Shown piece after piece: positions 12,609-25,640 of a DNA stretch of 64,000 nucleotides; the first letter of the stretch is position 1; each line of letters opens with the position of its first letter. The position numbers and the translations under genes were made by a program. The notes under the pieces were generated by a model, which was not told the origin of the DNA, did not search any database, and saw nothing but the letters and a program-made list of their open reading frames with translations. The stretch comes from Peromyscus leucopus (Eukaryota > Chordata > Mammalia > Rodentia > Cricetidae), in contig NC_051076.1 of assembly GCF_004664715.2 (NCBI RefSeq), positions 2,854,451 through 2,918,450 of the forward strand. Direction: 5' to 3'.

Positions 12609-13466
12609 ACGTTCTCTGATATTTTTTATTTTGTTCCCACAACATTAGCTTGTAATGGACACTCACTTTTTTTTTCTTTTTCTTTTTTATGGTTAATAAA
12701 CTCTATCCCTCACAGTTGTCTTTTCTGTGAGTTTTGACATTTTTAGTTTTAAAATAGCTAGGATTTTGCCTTTGGGGGACACTATGGGGAAAACACTCTT
12801 GAGATAAGAGTCACCTACAGTTTTCTAAACTTTTTCTTAGTAAAACTTTTACATATGAACAGAAGAAAAAGGTTATAATGAACTGTCACAAATCAGCTGG
12901 CATCATTAATAGTCAACATTCTATCTTGATTTATCACCAGATCCTGCTCCCACACAAAGTATTTTAATGCATGTAAATTGCTACTTTAAGTGTTCCATGC
13001 ATAGCCAAGTTGTAGGCTTTTGAAAAGAATGGATTTTTTATTCTACATGCAGTTAATTTTCTCTGGTTTGATCTGGTGTGAGACAATCTCATGCACTGTG
13101 ATGTGCTGGAGCACCAAACACTCACCATGGCAACTAGGGCTCCTCATACTTTAGGGATAGTAAAACACTAAATCCTTCTTACCTTGTGTTTCTTGACTTA
13201 GAAAATGAAACTTTCATATCTATACTTAGTTCTCATATTTGTTTCACACAATCACACTGATGTAAAGAGGAAAAGAGCTATGGCATCACTTTGTATTTTT
13301 TAAGACCAGCTTTGTCTTTTAGGCCTACTTCTATTCTTTATTGTTGTTGACTATGTTCCCTCTGTGTTCCCAGTGCAGCAAGAAACATGAGCTTAGAAAA
13401 TTCTAAAATCTCGTTCTTTCTACAGTAGCATCTTTTTCAATAACTCTTAATAAAAGGTATTATTAG

Positions 13467-13630
13467 AAGCCGGGCGGTGGTGGTGCAGGCCTTTAATCCC
13501 AGCACTCGGGAGGCAGAGGCAGGCGGATCTCTGTGAGTTCGAGGCCAGCCTGGTCTACAAATCGAGTTCCAGGAAAGGCACAAAGCTACACAGAGAAACC
13601 CTGTCTCGAAAAACCAAAAAAAAAAAAAAA
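13467..13630 (+). mobile_element. B1 SINE, young, with TSD
   Basis: Full-length B1 from GCCGGGCGGTGG through the second half to CTCGAAAAACC and an A-tail. Flanked by a 15-bp direct repeat with one mismatch: AAAAGGTATTATTAG before and AAAAGATATTATTAG after the tail. Confidence 0.95.
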
Positions 13631-13643
13631 AAAAAGATATTAT

Positions 13644-13653
13644 TAGCCGGGAC

Positions 13654-13682
<29 letters not shown>
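13644..13682. repeat. Second A-run directly after the B1
   Basis: After the B1 target duplication comes GCCGGGAC followed by about 30 A. It looks like a B1 head joined directly to an A-tail, or a chance A-tract expansion. Confidence 0.6.
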
Positions 13683-13686
<4 letters not shown>

Positions 13687-14127
13687 CAGACATTGGGCCA
13701 GGTACACTTTAACACTGAAAATATACTAGTTATTGGGATAGTACCATTCTCTATTAAATGAGGAGAAACTTAAAGGTTAAATTAAGATCACATAGCCTTC
13801 AGGTTTCTATTCTATCAGTTTATCACATCAGCTAAGAGATAGCAGTGATTCTGAGCATTTAAGTCTAGGGGAATTTAAGATAGGGAGTAGGCTACCCAGG
13901 CAACAGATAAGATTGGAAAGCCAGCAGAGAAAGGTAAATTAACCAGACTTTAGAAGTTAGGAAAAGCTACAATAGTCATAGGTAAGAGAGACTAAAGGAG
14001 CTTCAAGATCACCTTGTAGAAGCCTAAATGACAATTTTTTTGGCCTGCTGCAGACACTATATCCTGGATAGGCCCTGAAATCAGAGAGAAATTAAGGGCG
14101 GATGCACACATTCACATCACTCTAGGT

Positions 14128-14353
14128 CAGTGGTTCTCAACCTTCCTAATGCTGCTACCCTTTAATAAAGTTCCTCATGTTGTGGTGACTCCCCAACTAT
14201 AAAATTATTTTCATTGTTACTTTATAACTGTATTTTTACTACTATTAGGAGTCATAATGTAAATACCTGTGTTTTCTGATTGTCTTAGGCGACCCCTGTG
14301 AAAGGGTCATTTGACTCCTATAAAGGTTGCATCCCACAAGTAAAGAACCACGG
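14128..14353 (+). mobile_element. hAT-type non-autonomous DNA transposon (URR1-like)
   Basis: Starts CAGTGGTTCTCAACC and ends with the imperfect inverse ...AAAGAACCACGG. It is flanked on both sides by the identical 8-bp CTCTAGGT (14120-14127 and 14354-14361), the duplication length typical of hAT elements. The internal sequence resembles the rodent URR1 family. 226 bp, no coding capacity. Confidence 0.85.
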
Positions 14354-14361
14354 CTCTAGGT

Positions 14362-16865
14362 TCTCACCCAGACACTACTTACCTCTCATTGGCCAAACCC
14401 AGTTTGAGATTTTCCATTCTGACAAGTAGCCAGCCTAGATCTCTGGTGATACCAACCAAAGTGTGGTGGAAGGAATCCACCTCCAGGTCCATAGCCCAGG
14501 ACTACCCCTGTTTTGAAGCAAATGCAGCTTTACATCTCAGTTCTTTGCTTGGCAAATAATCTCATTGTAATTAGCAGACCACATGCACGCATGGATCTCT
14601 AAGGGTTTGTTGGTGTTATTTATTTTATTTTTCTTTTGGAAAATACCAATTTGCACATGGCCCTTTAATTTTAGTCTTCCTACTTCATCTAGTTTAGTTA
14701 CCTAAAAAGACCAAACATACTTCTCCAGGTATTTTCAGAGGTTTATGGAAATAAATGCATTTAAACAAGCACTGTTACTCATAGTCTTACTCTATGTCCA
14801 GAAAAAGAGAGAATATAATCTCCATCTGGTTAGAAAAGCAGTGTGTGCATTTAGGAAGTCTTCAGTGAGCAAGTGACAATCAAGTAGCAGTTTGTTTGCT
14901 TTACTGAGAGATAGGCTGTTGTGAAGATAGGAAGATCTAGTCCTTCCCTACAAAGGCTTGGAATTGGACCGGAAATGCCAGTGTAAAAATAGGACACTGA
15001 GCTTCATTGTTGAGCAATCAGTTTCCCCAGGTGATACCCAGCCTGCTTGACCCTGGGAAACTCCCCATGGTACCAGCTCAGTTGGTGTTCTGAAAAGCAG
15101 GAGTTCTTTTATGGTGTGTACAAGACTCCATTCAAAACCAATTGTCCCTCATCCTGGATGCATAGTAGAAACAGCAAAGGAATTTTAGAAAAATTTATCC
15201 ACTCCCTAACCTACACAGACACAATCTAATATCCTACACTCTGGCACAACTGTCTTCCAAAGCTCCTTCAGTGCTTATAGCATACTGGGCAGGATGGAAG
15301 CCTTGCTAACCTAATTGGGTGATTTCTGTCCTCTGGAGGGTGCCGGGACAAACCTTCCTGGAGTTTGTGACAGGACTGACAGAGCTGAGCTGCATGTGCT
15401 GGGGAGATCCAGGGCTCCTTAAGTAAATCTTGTCCTTGCTTCACAATTTTGCTGTTGTGTCTCTGGACATGACTGTGTATATCTGAGTGACCTATCTCCA
15501 TGCTGAAGTACAGTTTTCAAGTAACATTTTCGATCAACTTTGTTTAGACATCACACATTAACCATGTAGTTTACTCATTAAAGTACAAGATCAATATTTT
15601 AAAGCGTATTTTCAGATTGATGCAGCCATTCTTATAGGTTATTTCTATTTTCTCCTAAAAGAAACTTTATATTTCCTTTTTAATCCTTAGTTTCAGAAGC
15701 ACACTAGCCTTAAGCACTTCTTATACTCCTGGAATTGCTGATTCTCTGTCTTCAGCTGTAGGCAGATGTTTGTTTGTATCCCACTTTGTGTGGCATGCAC
15801 CCCTTGTTTGTGTGTGTACCTGTGTGTGTCTAGATAACACTAAGGAAGGTCCCCAGATGCTGCAAAGCAGAAGTCCCTAGCAGGGTAAGAGCTCCTGCTG
15901 CAATCCTTGTGACTCCTAACTTCCTCATAGGTTTATGACTTTGCTGTGGGGAACTATTTCAAGCATAAAATGTTATGTCTTAGAATGAGGACACAGGACA
16001 ACTATCCTTGCCAAATATCTGCCAGTGTCTGGGGTAGAAAGAATTTGGAAAATTATTCCTTCTTGATGTAAGAGAGAAAAGCTCTTTAACTTCCACCCCT
16101 CCCAAACACACACCTGCCACTAAACTCCTGTAGCACTGGCCACCTCCATCTGTCTTAACCCTGCATGGTTTTCTGTCTTGTTCTTTTCTGGCTTTGGCTT
16201 TTCTTCTAGTCCACATTTATTAAGTGTTGATTAATTCTTTATAACAGATTGGTTTTAGAATCAGAATATGTTTTGCTCTGCTGTTTTGTTTTTATGTTAG
16301 AATGCTAGATTACCATAAAGACTTGATGTAAATCACAAAATCCTATCTAGATTGTACCTGATTCTATATGGCCCAGGCATTTACCAGATGGTAATCATTA
16401 AGTGTCTTGGCAAAGCAGAGCATCAACTCTCTTTATCCACAGATGAGGAAACACTGTGTGGTCCCTAGCGTCTTTATGGAGAGCAAAGGGGAACACATGC
16501 AGAATGCCTAGCACTGACACTAGTTTCTTTCCCCTCATGTAGAATCCACTAATAGTATAGTCCATTCTCTTTTGGAATCTGTTGCTCCTTCTCTGGCCCA
16601 TGCTTCTCTTTCCTCTGTTGTCATCCTACCAGCCACATGTAGTTGTGGTAAACTAATTTTTCTTTGTTACCTTTTAGAAAGATTTACTGCAGGTTTCTTA
16701 GATAGATCAAATATCACCCCTACATATTTTATTCACCATCTGAATTGAGTGACTTGTGGTCAGTTATTCCCAGTGAATACTTGAATTTCAGTGAAAACAT
16801 TTAACTGATTTGATGTTTAGAGGAATATATATACTGCTTATAGAATAAGTCCAAGAAGCTGTGAG
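14362..16865. other. Cast intron 1, middle part
   Basis: Non-coding intron, AT-rich, without a recognised exon or a clearly delimited repeat. ORFs of 60-78 codons lack support. Confidence 0.45.
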
Positions 16866-16871
16866 GGCAAT

Positions 16872-17062
16872 TATAAATGGGCATTTCCTATTTAGACTGC
16901 CCACTCCCCATCCTGGCAGCTGCTTCCAAATTACCACAGAGACTTAATATTTATAAATGCTTGGCCAATAATAGCTCAGGCTTGTTATTATCTAACTATT
17001 ACACTTAAATTAATCCATATTTCTATTTTTGCTTTGTCACGTGGCTCATGGCTTGTTACCTC

Positions 17063-17097
<35 letters not shown>

Positions 17098-17270
17098 CCT
17101 GCTTGCTGGGCAACTGGCTGGCATATCTCTGATTCTGCCCTTGTCCTTCCCATCATCCTTAGTTTGGCCAACTCACATATACTTCCTGTCTGGATACTGG
17201 CAAATTAGCATTTTTTAAAGCAGTTCGAGTGACAAATCTTTACAGTGTATGAGAGGATTATTCTACAGCA
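16872..17270 (-). mobile_element. Solo ERV LTR, antisense, 6-bp TSD
   Basis: On the minus strand it begins TGCTGTAGAATAATCC, and similar sequence recurs at 25641-25984. The exact 6-bp GGCAAT flanks it at 16866-16871 and 17271-17276, typical of class II (ERVK-like) integration. The outer end reads TA instead of TG. It contains a 28-base T-run at 17064-17091. Confidence 0.75.
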
Positions 17271-17504
17271 GGCAATGATTATAAAGTTTCTGTGTACTGA
17301 AAATTGAACATGATTAGGAAGTTCTTGTTAATGTTCTTAGCATAGTAATGGCATTGGATTTATACTGGGAACTGTGCTAAACTTAAGGAAATGCTCAGTG
17401 TTTGAAATGTTCAGTGTTAAATTTCAAGAGTTTTGCAGTTTACTTTCAAATAAAGGTATACATCATAATCCTGTGCACATGTTTGTGCAAATATAGCATA
17501 ATAC

Positions 17505-17858
17505 AGTCTACTGAGTGATTTTGTGTCATCTGAGAGGAGGGAACTTCATTAAGAAAATACCTCCATAGAATCCTGCTGTATCAAGCCTATAAGACATTTT
17601 CTTAGAGTGGTGCCATCTCTAGGCTGATGGTCCTAGGTTCTATAAGAAAGTAAGTTAATCAAGCCATGAGGAACAAACCAGTAAGCAGCACCCCCACCGT
17701 GACCTCTGCATTAGCTCTTGCCTCCATGTTGCTGCCCTATCCTGACTTCCTTTGATGATAAACAGTGATATGGAAGTGTAAGCTGAATAACCTTTTTCCT
17801 CCCCAAGTTGCTTTGTTCATGGTGTTTCATCACAGCAATAGTAACCCCAACTAAGACA
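17505..17858 (+). mobile_element. MaLR-type LTR, diverged
   Basis: Same family as 26849-27264 and 46490-46874, ending CCCAACTAAGACA. It contains the shared CATGGTGTTTCATCACAGCA segment. The 5' end is degraded. Confidence 0.7.
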
Positions 17859-19165
17859 TACAGTAATAACATTAATTAGCTTCTGAATCTAAGTGGTGGA
17901 AATACAGGAAAACAGAATATTAGTCTTAAAACTTTTATGTATGGTTGAAAAACTTTAATAAAATGCTTGATTAAAGAATTAACTGAAAAAATTTTATTCA
18001 GGAAGCTGTAAAAAATGTTGGAGCTTGATCATAAGTGATTTTTATTTGTGTCAATTATTGTTAATAAAAACCTTTCTATTCTATTAAAAATGTAAATTTA
18101 TTGATATTAAAAATACCAGTGCTTATAGTATATTTAAAGTTGAAATTGTAACTCAGCATTTTAAAACGCATATAACTCTCTGGAAATAATGTTTGGAATC
18201 TACAAACCTTGGAGAATTTTAGTGTCTCTATAGAAGAAGCTAAATGTCTGGGACTGTGGTAGAAATCATAAAGCACCCAAATGAAACCTTTTTTAGAATG
18301 TGTTTAAATCATCCATGTTGCTGTCCTCAGTGGGGAAATGGCTCTCAGCATGCTTGCTGGTGGCTAGTGACTATGGCTCACATTTGCCCCATGAACAAGA
18401 AGCAGAGTGAGGTCCTGTGGAGAGGGAAGATTTGTACTGGGAAGAGCAACTTAGACTGTCCCACTTGTAGAATGGAATGTCATACTGGCAACAAAACAAA
18501 ACACTCAAAGCTGTGAACAACCAATGAAACCCTGGGTATTGTTACTTTACTGAAAAGGCTATATGGTTACAGATGAGTGAATGTGCTGTCCTGGTTCTGA
18601 AGTTACTGAATCTGTGAGGAGACAGATTGAGTGGTTTTGTAGATTTGACCCTATCGAATACTATCTTCAAACTGAATGGCTCTTTTAGAGATGTGAAAGA
18701 GTTCAGACAAAATAAATTTAAGTGAGTTTTTCTGAGCCATGATACAGTTCATGAATAGGGCAACTTTAAAACCTAAACATCGAGAGAGCTGGGTTTCAGC
18801 AGCAGGAGTGATGGATGCTTTCACAGGCTGAACACAGATAAAGAAATTACTGGATTTGCCTTATTTGGGTTTTGATCTCTTAGGAGGCCTCTAGCTAATC
18901 ATCTAGCTGGCTGTTTGTAATCATCTGAGGTGGCTGGATTATTTTTATATAGTCCATTACAAATACAGCATCCAGCTCCTGTTTAAGGAGCTTATGCAAG
19001 AATATCCTACAGAGCTAACCTCAAACTGACGACTTCCTGATTTGAGGACATTAGTCTCTAGCCCTTAGTGTTGTTTCTGTGTTCACCAATTATAACTTGG
19101 TATATATATAGTTCTAGTGTACATGTGGCCTTGTGGAACTGCTTATTATTTACTTACCTGTTTGT
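17859..19165. other. Cast intron 1, later part
   Basis: AT-rich non-coding intron. A 90-codon frame at 18244-18516 has no recognisable protein features. Confidence 0.45.
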
Positions 19166-19290
19166 TTATTGAGACCCAGTCTCAACATGTTGCCTAGGCT
19201 GGTTTCAAGTTTCTGGGATCAAGGGACCCCTCCACCTTAGGCTCCAGTGAGTCCACATTGTCACACTTGGGTTATGCACAGGCTCTTAGG
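19166..19290 (-). mobile_element. Old B1-related SINE, antisense
   Basis: GAGACCCAGTCTCAACATGT...GCCTAGGCTGG matches the reversed 3' half of B1-type (7SL-derived) SINEs. Heavily diverged. Confidence 0.5.
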
Positions 19291-19894
19291 TCCTGTTGTT
19301 TGTTTGCTTTATTTTGTTTTTGATTTTTTTCAAGATTCATCAATTACTCATTGCTGATAGCTCTCACTTTTAGATCTAGATAGCATATCCACATAGCAAT
19401 AATAAACCCTGCAGGGAATTCTTTTCATCAAATTGTTTCAATATGGCTCATTTCAGTTATTCACTTATCTCTGCAAGTGCTTCTATAGGGGATAAAGTTT
19501 GCGGGAAGTATTCTTGACACGAGTGAGTTCTTATATCGTGGCCATTTCATTTTCCTTTTAATATATCTGTTGATATGGCTAAGGTTGCTATCACCCAATT
19601 TCATCTAGCATGGTAAAGTGGGAAACAACAGACTTGAAGTAAAAACTTGCCTTGTGACTGTTTCACATTTACTAGTTATGTGTCCCCAAAACACCAGATT
19701 TCTTAATATGCTTAATTTCTCATTCATAAAACCACACAGCTCATTTTTCAATATCATATAAGAAGGCACAAAATTAATTGTGGATAATACAAATAATTAT
19801 TATTACTCTTCTTATAATTTCTGTCTACATATCCATGTTATGATTCTGTCATAGAAAGTACAATATTCCTTTTAAATTTGGGTTATTTTTTATT

Positions 19895-20096
19895 GTATTG
19901 TTTTAAGTGTATAAGTGTTTAGCTTGTATGTCTATGCATCATGTGCAAGCCTGGTGCCCATGGAGGACAGAAGAGGGCTTTGCCCTGGAACTGGAGTTAC
20001 AGATGGTTGTAAGCTACCATGAGGATACTGGAATCCAAACCCAGGTACTCTGGAAGAGTAGCCTGTGCTCTTAACCATGGAGCCATCTCTAGCTCC
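19895..20096 (-). mobile_element. B3/B2-type SINE, antisense
   Basis: Ends GTGCTCTTAACCATGGAGCC, the reversed B2/B3 head, with the body AAACCCAGGTACTCTGGAAGAG before it. Confidence 0.8.
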
Positions 20097-20543
20097 TATA
20101 ATTTGGTTTCAATAAGGATGATCAGGATTGAAAGCAAGAGAGAACTGTCATTTTTCTCACATTTGACTCCCTTGTCTTATTTTTTCCAGTATCTAGCACT
20201 TCTCACAGTATGAAAGAAATTAAATAATACTTTGTTTCCTCTTCCAAGGAACATGCAAATAGTTTTTTTCTTAAAAAGATAACCAATAGAGGAGAGTGAA
20301 TATATTGACTTATTTTACCTTATTGTCAAAACAAATGAGTATTTGAACTTTTTGAAGCTCTATGTTCCTCATAAAAAATACTTATATCTATCTTTATTGT
20401 GTAGGAAAATAATGATTATTCTACTTATGGATGTAATTAAAATTTAAAAGCATAAATAGGAACATTTACATGCATGGTCTTTCCTTCACATTTTATCATT
20501 TCATGTTGGTAAATATTCAATGGAAGAACTCCGAGAGAATTCA

Positions 20544-20992
20544 TGCCCTGGCCAGCAGGGTCCTCAACAGGGACCTAAAGGGAGGGCTGGCGAATGAGAG
20601 GGACAAGAGACACAAAGAATGAGAGCAAGACAGGACGTCTGATCAAGCTCCAAAATTTTATTTTTCTCTCAAGGCATATATAGGTAGGCAAAGGGGGTTG
20701 CGAGCAGGCAGGGACTTAATTATGGGGGTTTCAAGAAGGAAGGGACTTAATTATGGGCTGTTTGGCCAGCAGGAAATGTTGCTCTGAAGGTTATCTATCT
20801 ACCCTTGTCTAACTGCCTAATTGCTTAACTACAGCTCATTCACCTGATATCTGAGAAAAGGTTCTGGTATCTGTGAGAAGAGGTTCTGGTGCTATGGAGA
20901 CTTAAGCAAGGCCTAGATCTAAGAAAAGAGGAGAGAAACCCAAATATGGCAGCATGTGTGTCAAGGGTCGCTTAGGCTTATGGCTTCCGTCA
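20544..20992 (-). mobile_element. Solo ERV LTR, antisense, exact 6-bp TSD
   Basis: 449-bp element with TG...CA ends and identical AATTCA on both sides (20538-20543 and 20993-20998). Read on the minus strand it has a TATATATGCC TATA-like box and an AATAAA poly(A) signal a short way downstream, in the order expected of U3-R. 6-bp duplication points to a class II (ERVK/IAP-like) origin. It lies 445 bases upstream of exon 1y in antisense. Confidence 0.85.
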
Positions 20993-21437
20993 AATTCAGA
21001 GCTGATGTGTGATCTAGAAGGTTGTTGTAGACCTTTGTCCTTATCATATACTATTTTCTTGTGCCCATGCTGAACTGTTGCTTAAGTATGGCTTTACACA
21101 CAACATGGTCCTTAAAAGATCTCATCTCAACGATGAGCCAGACGTCTCCCCTACCAGCAATTTGTGCTTTACAAGTCCATGAGGTACTTTATAGGGGATT
21201 AAATGCCGAAGTGGCATTACCATCAGCTTTGCACATGGTTAATTATAGACTGATTTCCTGGCTCCTAAACGAATATCTGTATGATCCTTTGATTTTAAGA
21301 GGCTCCAGCTAATGGAGAATTCCCAATATTCTCTAGGGCAACATGAAAGGGGTGCTTATTTGTTTGTTGTTGTTTGTACAGATAACCTTTCTGAATTAAA
21401 GATGCAATTGTTTTATATTTTTAATTTTTATTTTTAG

Positions 21438-21500
21438 CATGTTAATGAAAAGAATACTGGATCATCTTCCAAATCAGGAGAAAAGAAAGGATCAGATGAG
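21438..21500 (+). CDS. Cast: Cast exon 1y
   Basis: Twenty-one codons between an acceptor (T-rich tract then TAG|CAT at 21437/21438) and a donor (GAG|GTAATT at 21500/21501), phase 0 at both ends. The peptide starts HVNEKNTG and ends GEKKGSDE; human calpastatin has HVNEK...GEKKGSDE at the same place. It is the shared second exon for both the 1xa and 1xb transcripts. The middle differs from human: the Ser-Pro pair I recall in human (SESPSKP) is here GSSSKS, so a possible proline-directed phosphosite is absent. The exon lies about 440 bases after an antisense solo LTR. Confidence 0.95.
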
Positions 21501-21639
21501 GTAATTTCTATAATATTATCATTCTCCTTGTTTTGCTTTGAAAATTATGAATTCTTTTTTGCAATATTAAATAATGATGTATTAAGGTATACTTATTTGT
21601 CAGCTGACATATTTATGGAGCTTTTTGTATGTATTTGTA

Positions 21640-21958
21640 CTATGTTGCATATGTGTGTGTTTGTGCAATGATGTTTGTAACTGGATACTATGAGTGCACG
21701 TGTACCTGTGTGCATGGATTTGAAGGCCAGAGGTCAGTTGCCTTCAACTTTCAGAGTCTCTGTTACTTCTCTGCTGTGTACACAAGGTTAGTTGACCCAG
21801 AAGTTTCCAGGGATTCTCCTGTCTCTGCCTCTCATCTCCCTCTAGGAGCCCTGGGATTCACACTATGGATCCAGCTTTTCATGAGTTCTGGGGATTTGAA
21901 CTCAGGTCATCATGCTTGCACAGCAAGTGCATTTGCCCACTGAGCCACGTTCCCAGCC
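21640..21958 (-). mobile_element. B3-type SINE, antisense
   Basis: Reversed SINE ending TTGCCCACTGAGCC, with GGGGATTTGAACTCAGGTC in the body. It sits just inside intron 2, 140 bases after exon 1y. The 5' margin merges with a TG-rich stretch. Confidence 0.75.
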
Positions 21959-24900
21959 TTTAAAAATTTAGCCTGAACTAAGATGTGATTAAAGAATATT
22001 AATGGGAAATCTTGACAATAAAATCTCCATAGTGACCATCAGAAAGCAACCTTTTTAGACAGTTTTAATTTAGAAACAGAGCTTCAATTTTGAATGTCTT
22101 CCTTCAAGAATTGGAAGTTTTCGTTTTGTTCGTGAGCATGGCAAATATAGAAGGAAGCCAAATGCAATGGCAGGAGGGACAGATGTTTTCATGAGAGTGA
22201 ACCGTGAGAGGAGAGTAGTGATGGCCTAGATTAAGAGGTCATTCAGATTTGGAGACAAAAGGAAGAGAACTGTTTGTTCTGGCAGGAAGAATTCTATGAG
22301 CTCTGGGCTCTCACCAAATTCTGAGTGTTTCCCTTAGCCAAAGAAGATAAGCATGGAAATTGATACTTAATAACTAAGATGTTTCCAAAATAATATCTTT
22401 TCAAAGTCTCTAATGGTTTATTCGAATGTAGCAAATGATGAGATACTGTTCAAGAAGCAGTCTTAGGTTAGGTACTATTTTAGCTTTTGTATTCCTGGTT
22501 TTCTGGCTAATGCTTTTGTACTTAGCATTCATGGTCAGTTACCATGTCATTTCTTTCCAAAATTTCTGAAGAAGGGCCTCCTGAAACTGATTCTTCTCTC
22601 CAACATATATCATTTCTTTTCTCTACTCCTCCTCTGAAAAAAATGGTAGAATTAAGAACGTTTGAGCTGGTGTTCTGTCACAGGACAGTCATTGCTACTT
22701 GGAAGGCTGAGGCCAGGGGGCCTAAGTTCAAAGTCAGTCTGACTTACAAAATGAGGCCCCATTACAAAGCAAGCCAACACATGAGAAACAAAAGCCAAAC
22801 AGTTTTGGGTTTTGGTAATCCATTTTCAGACCAGAATACTCCACTATATTATCCCCAGGAACATGAAATTACAGAAGAAAATCAGTGTGAAAACTACCTT
22901 TCCATGTGTAGAGGTAGGTCTTGATGACTTTTTTCTTCCCTTTTTATTTCCTCCATTTCCTTTAGAGGTATGAGACAAAGGCCCAAAGGAAGGCCTTGTG
23001 GGTGGGGGTAGTATAATAGGAACAGATTATGTTTAATGATAAATGACAACTACTGATATACTGTGTTTCAAAACTTTCTCCTTAAGTATTGCTTAAGTAT
23101 CTCCTTTACTGTTTTGGACTGCATTCCTGTATAGTGGTCTGCAGATGCCTATAGCAGTTCTAATAGCATGAAGCATGTGAAGTGTCATTTATTATGTTGC
23201 ATTTCAAATGGCAAAGCTTGAAGATGGAACTGAGTAAGAACCTATAAAAGTTTGTGTACACCATTTGTTATGAATTCATCAAATTTTTCTTAAATGTAGG
23301 AGAGTTCTAAAACCAAAAGTTGCATGGGCTGAGAAGTCTAAAATAGAACCAGAGTCCAGGGAAAACCAAAAACAAAAACATTTAACACGAGCATCTTTAA
23401 ATACTTTGGAACAAAGAAGTCTCCCAAGACTTGCAATCAAATCTATTTAAAGTATTAGAGTGACAGAACTGACCACACTGGGGGAGTATGAGCCTTTTAG
23501 AAACTTAACGTTAGTGGGATCCTGGAAAATAAAATTTAAAGAAAACCTGAAAGGGCAAGATCTTTCAGAGACAAGTTTAAAATCTTCAAATTTAGTGATT
23601 GGTGTGTTTTGTAACTAAAGAGAGAACTCTCTAAGTAGCAATGAAGGGGAGAGCTAGTTCTCATGTTTGTCTTGCCTGAAGAGCCTGCCTAGCCTTGTCT
23701 TCCTCATTACTTACTTCTTCTAACATGTGTAAATCAATTATTGGATGATTCAAGCTTCTGATATTTTTCTTTTAATGAAGTCAGTCTTTTTATATCAGAG
23801 AATTAATATATAATTAGAAAAAATAATATCACCCACAGTCTCAATTCTCACTGATAATTTTGTGTGTATTTTTAGTTAATGTGATGTCATATTATATTTA
23901 TAGTTATTAAATACATTAGGTTTTAGGAAATCTTTAAAAGTCATACATCTAAAATATAATCATTGGGAAAACTATTTGAAGGGCACAATACCATCTCTAG
24001 AATCTAAAACCCAGAAAGATGGCCACCTTTTACATCTTGTCTTTCTGCAGTACCATTAATGTTTTCATAGAGAACTGATTCCAAGGCCAATTGTGGCTAA
24101 CAAACTCCGTGGATGCTCACATCCTGTCACATAAGGTGACATAAGATGTCACTTCTAAGTCCTTCCATATCCTATTACCTCTAGAATACTAAGAATGCCT
24201 AGTACAAGTGAATGTCATTGGAACAGTTGTTGTAGTATATTATTTATGGAAAAATAACAAGGGGAAGTCATACCTGTGTTGTATAGATCTGTAATTTTCC
24301 CTAAATATCCTTGATTTATGGTTGGTTGAATCCATAGACAAAGAAGACTGTGTGTTTAGTGAAATACCATTTTTTTATAAGCAAAGACAAGAAAAGAGCA
24401 CGGGCTGGAAATGAGTAATAATATGAGGCAGATAAATATTTTCCAATAACAAAAAGGGTATAGAGTAGCACAATCATGTAATCTTAGCACTGGGTTGGAA
24501 AAGGTAGGAGAACTGACACAGATTTATATAGCAAGGTTCCTGGCCAGTCAGGGCTACATGGGAAGACCCTGTCTTGATAGTTTGAACAGTGTTTCGGCAT
24601 GTAACTGATTTAGCCATCATTATAAATGAAGTCCTAGAACAGACTCCTAAACATTGTTTTATGGTTATAAGCCACTGTAAGAGTTCATTCTGAGTGTAGG
24701 TCATTCTTTATCATGTCCCTGTACCAAACTGGAGCTAAAGTGATATGCGAAGGTCAGTCCCATTTGTTTTCCTGGACAATAGTGCCCAATACCAAATCCA
24801 TCTAAACTCAGGTTCTAAAATTCTTTGGATTCAGAACCCCCATTTTAGTTGATTTTGGGGATGTGTGTATATATGTGTGTGCACATGCATGTTCCTGTGT

Positions 24901-25640
24901 ACACAGGAGTGCATGTATATGTACGTGCCTATGCACCTGTGCATACAAAGGCCAGAAGCTTTTTATGTCAGTCCTCAGAAGCTGTCCAGGTGTACCACCA
25001 TACTTCAGGTTTTTAAGGAACTATGTCTCTAGCACCCGCACACCCACATATTTAGTTCTAAAGTTTTATGTGCAGAGTATTTTTTAGTGCAGAGTATTTT
25101 TAAGATGCTTTTTTCTTCCCTAGGAAGAAGCAGTTTTATGAATGTGCTTTCCTATCGGCTTCTCTGAACAAAGTCAATCAACAGAAAATTATTATGAACA
25201 TTTGTTTGTATTTTCTTTCAAATTTTTTCTACCTCTTGCTGTGCAGGCCTCTTGTTCTACAGAGAAGATGACTGGTGCAGCTCAATTCTGATACATTAGT
25301 CTTAATTTTGTTTTCACAGTTTAAAAATTCCCAAATGTACCCATTTTGTGTTTTTTAAATGAATATTTTTCCTGGGATGTCTGTGACTTAAGTATCTCTT
25401 TATTGTTCCTACTTTTGCCCAAAACCCCAATTATACTGAGAACTGAACCCAGGATTTCCCACAGCCTAGGCAAGCACTCTACTACTGAGCTGTATATACA
25501 CACCTATTTTTACTTGCTTATATTTCAGGCAAGCTGCCTCAGACTGCTGTAAACTTGCTATAGTGGGGCAGATGGTGAACATCCTGCTTCCACTTCCATT
25601 TACATAACACTGAGATTTGATGTGTTAATTGTTTGCCTCC
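21959..25640. other. Cast intron 2, first part
   Basis: AT-rich intron with old fragments: a diverged B1-like piece at about 24471-24575 (AATCTTAGCACTGGGTTGG) and a reversed B4/ID-like piece at about 25400-25500 (AACTGAACCCAGG...TACTACTGAGCTG). A 126-codon frame at 22544-22924 overlaps degenerate repeat and has no protein signature. Confidence 0.5.

Noticed and set aside
22544..22924. 126-codon + strand frame in intron 2
   Set aside because: No splice sites in a compatible phase with Cast exons and no recognisable domain; overlaps degenerate SINE-like sequence.
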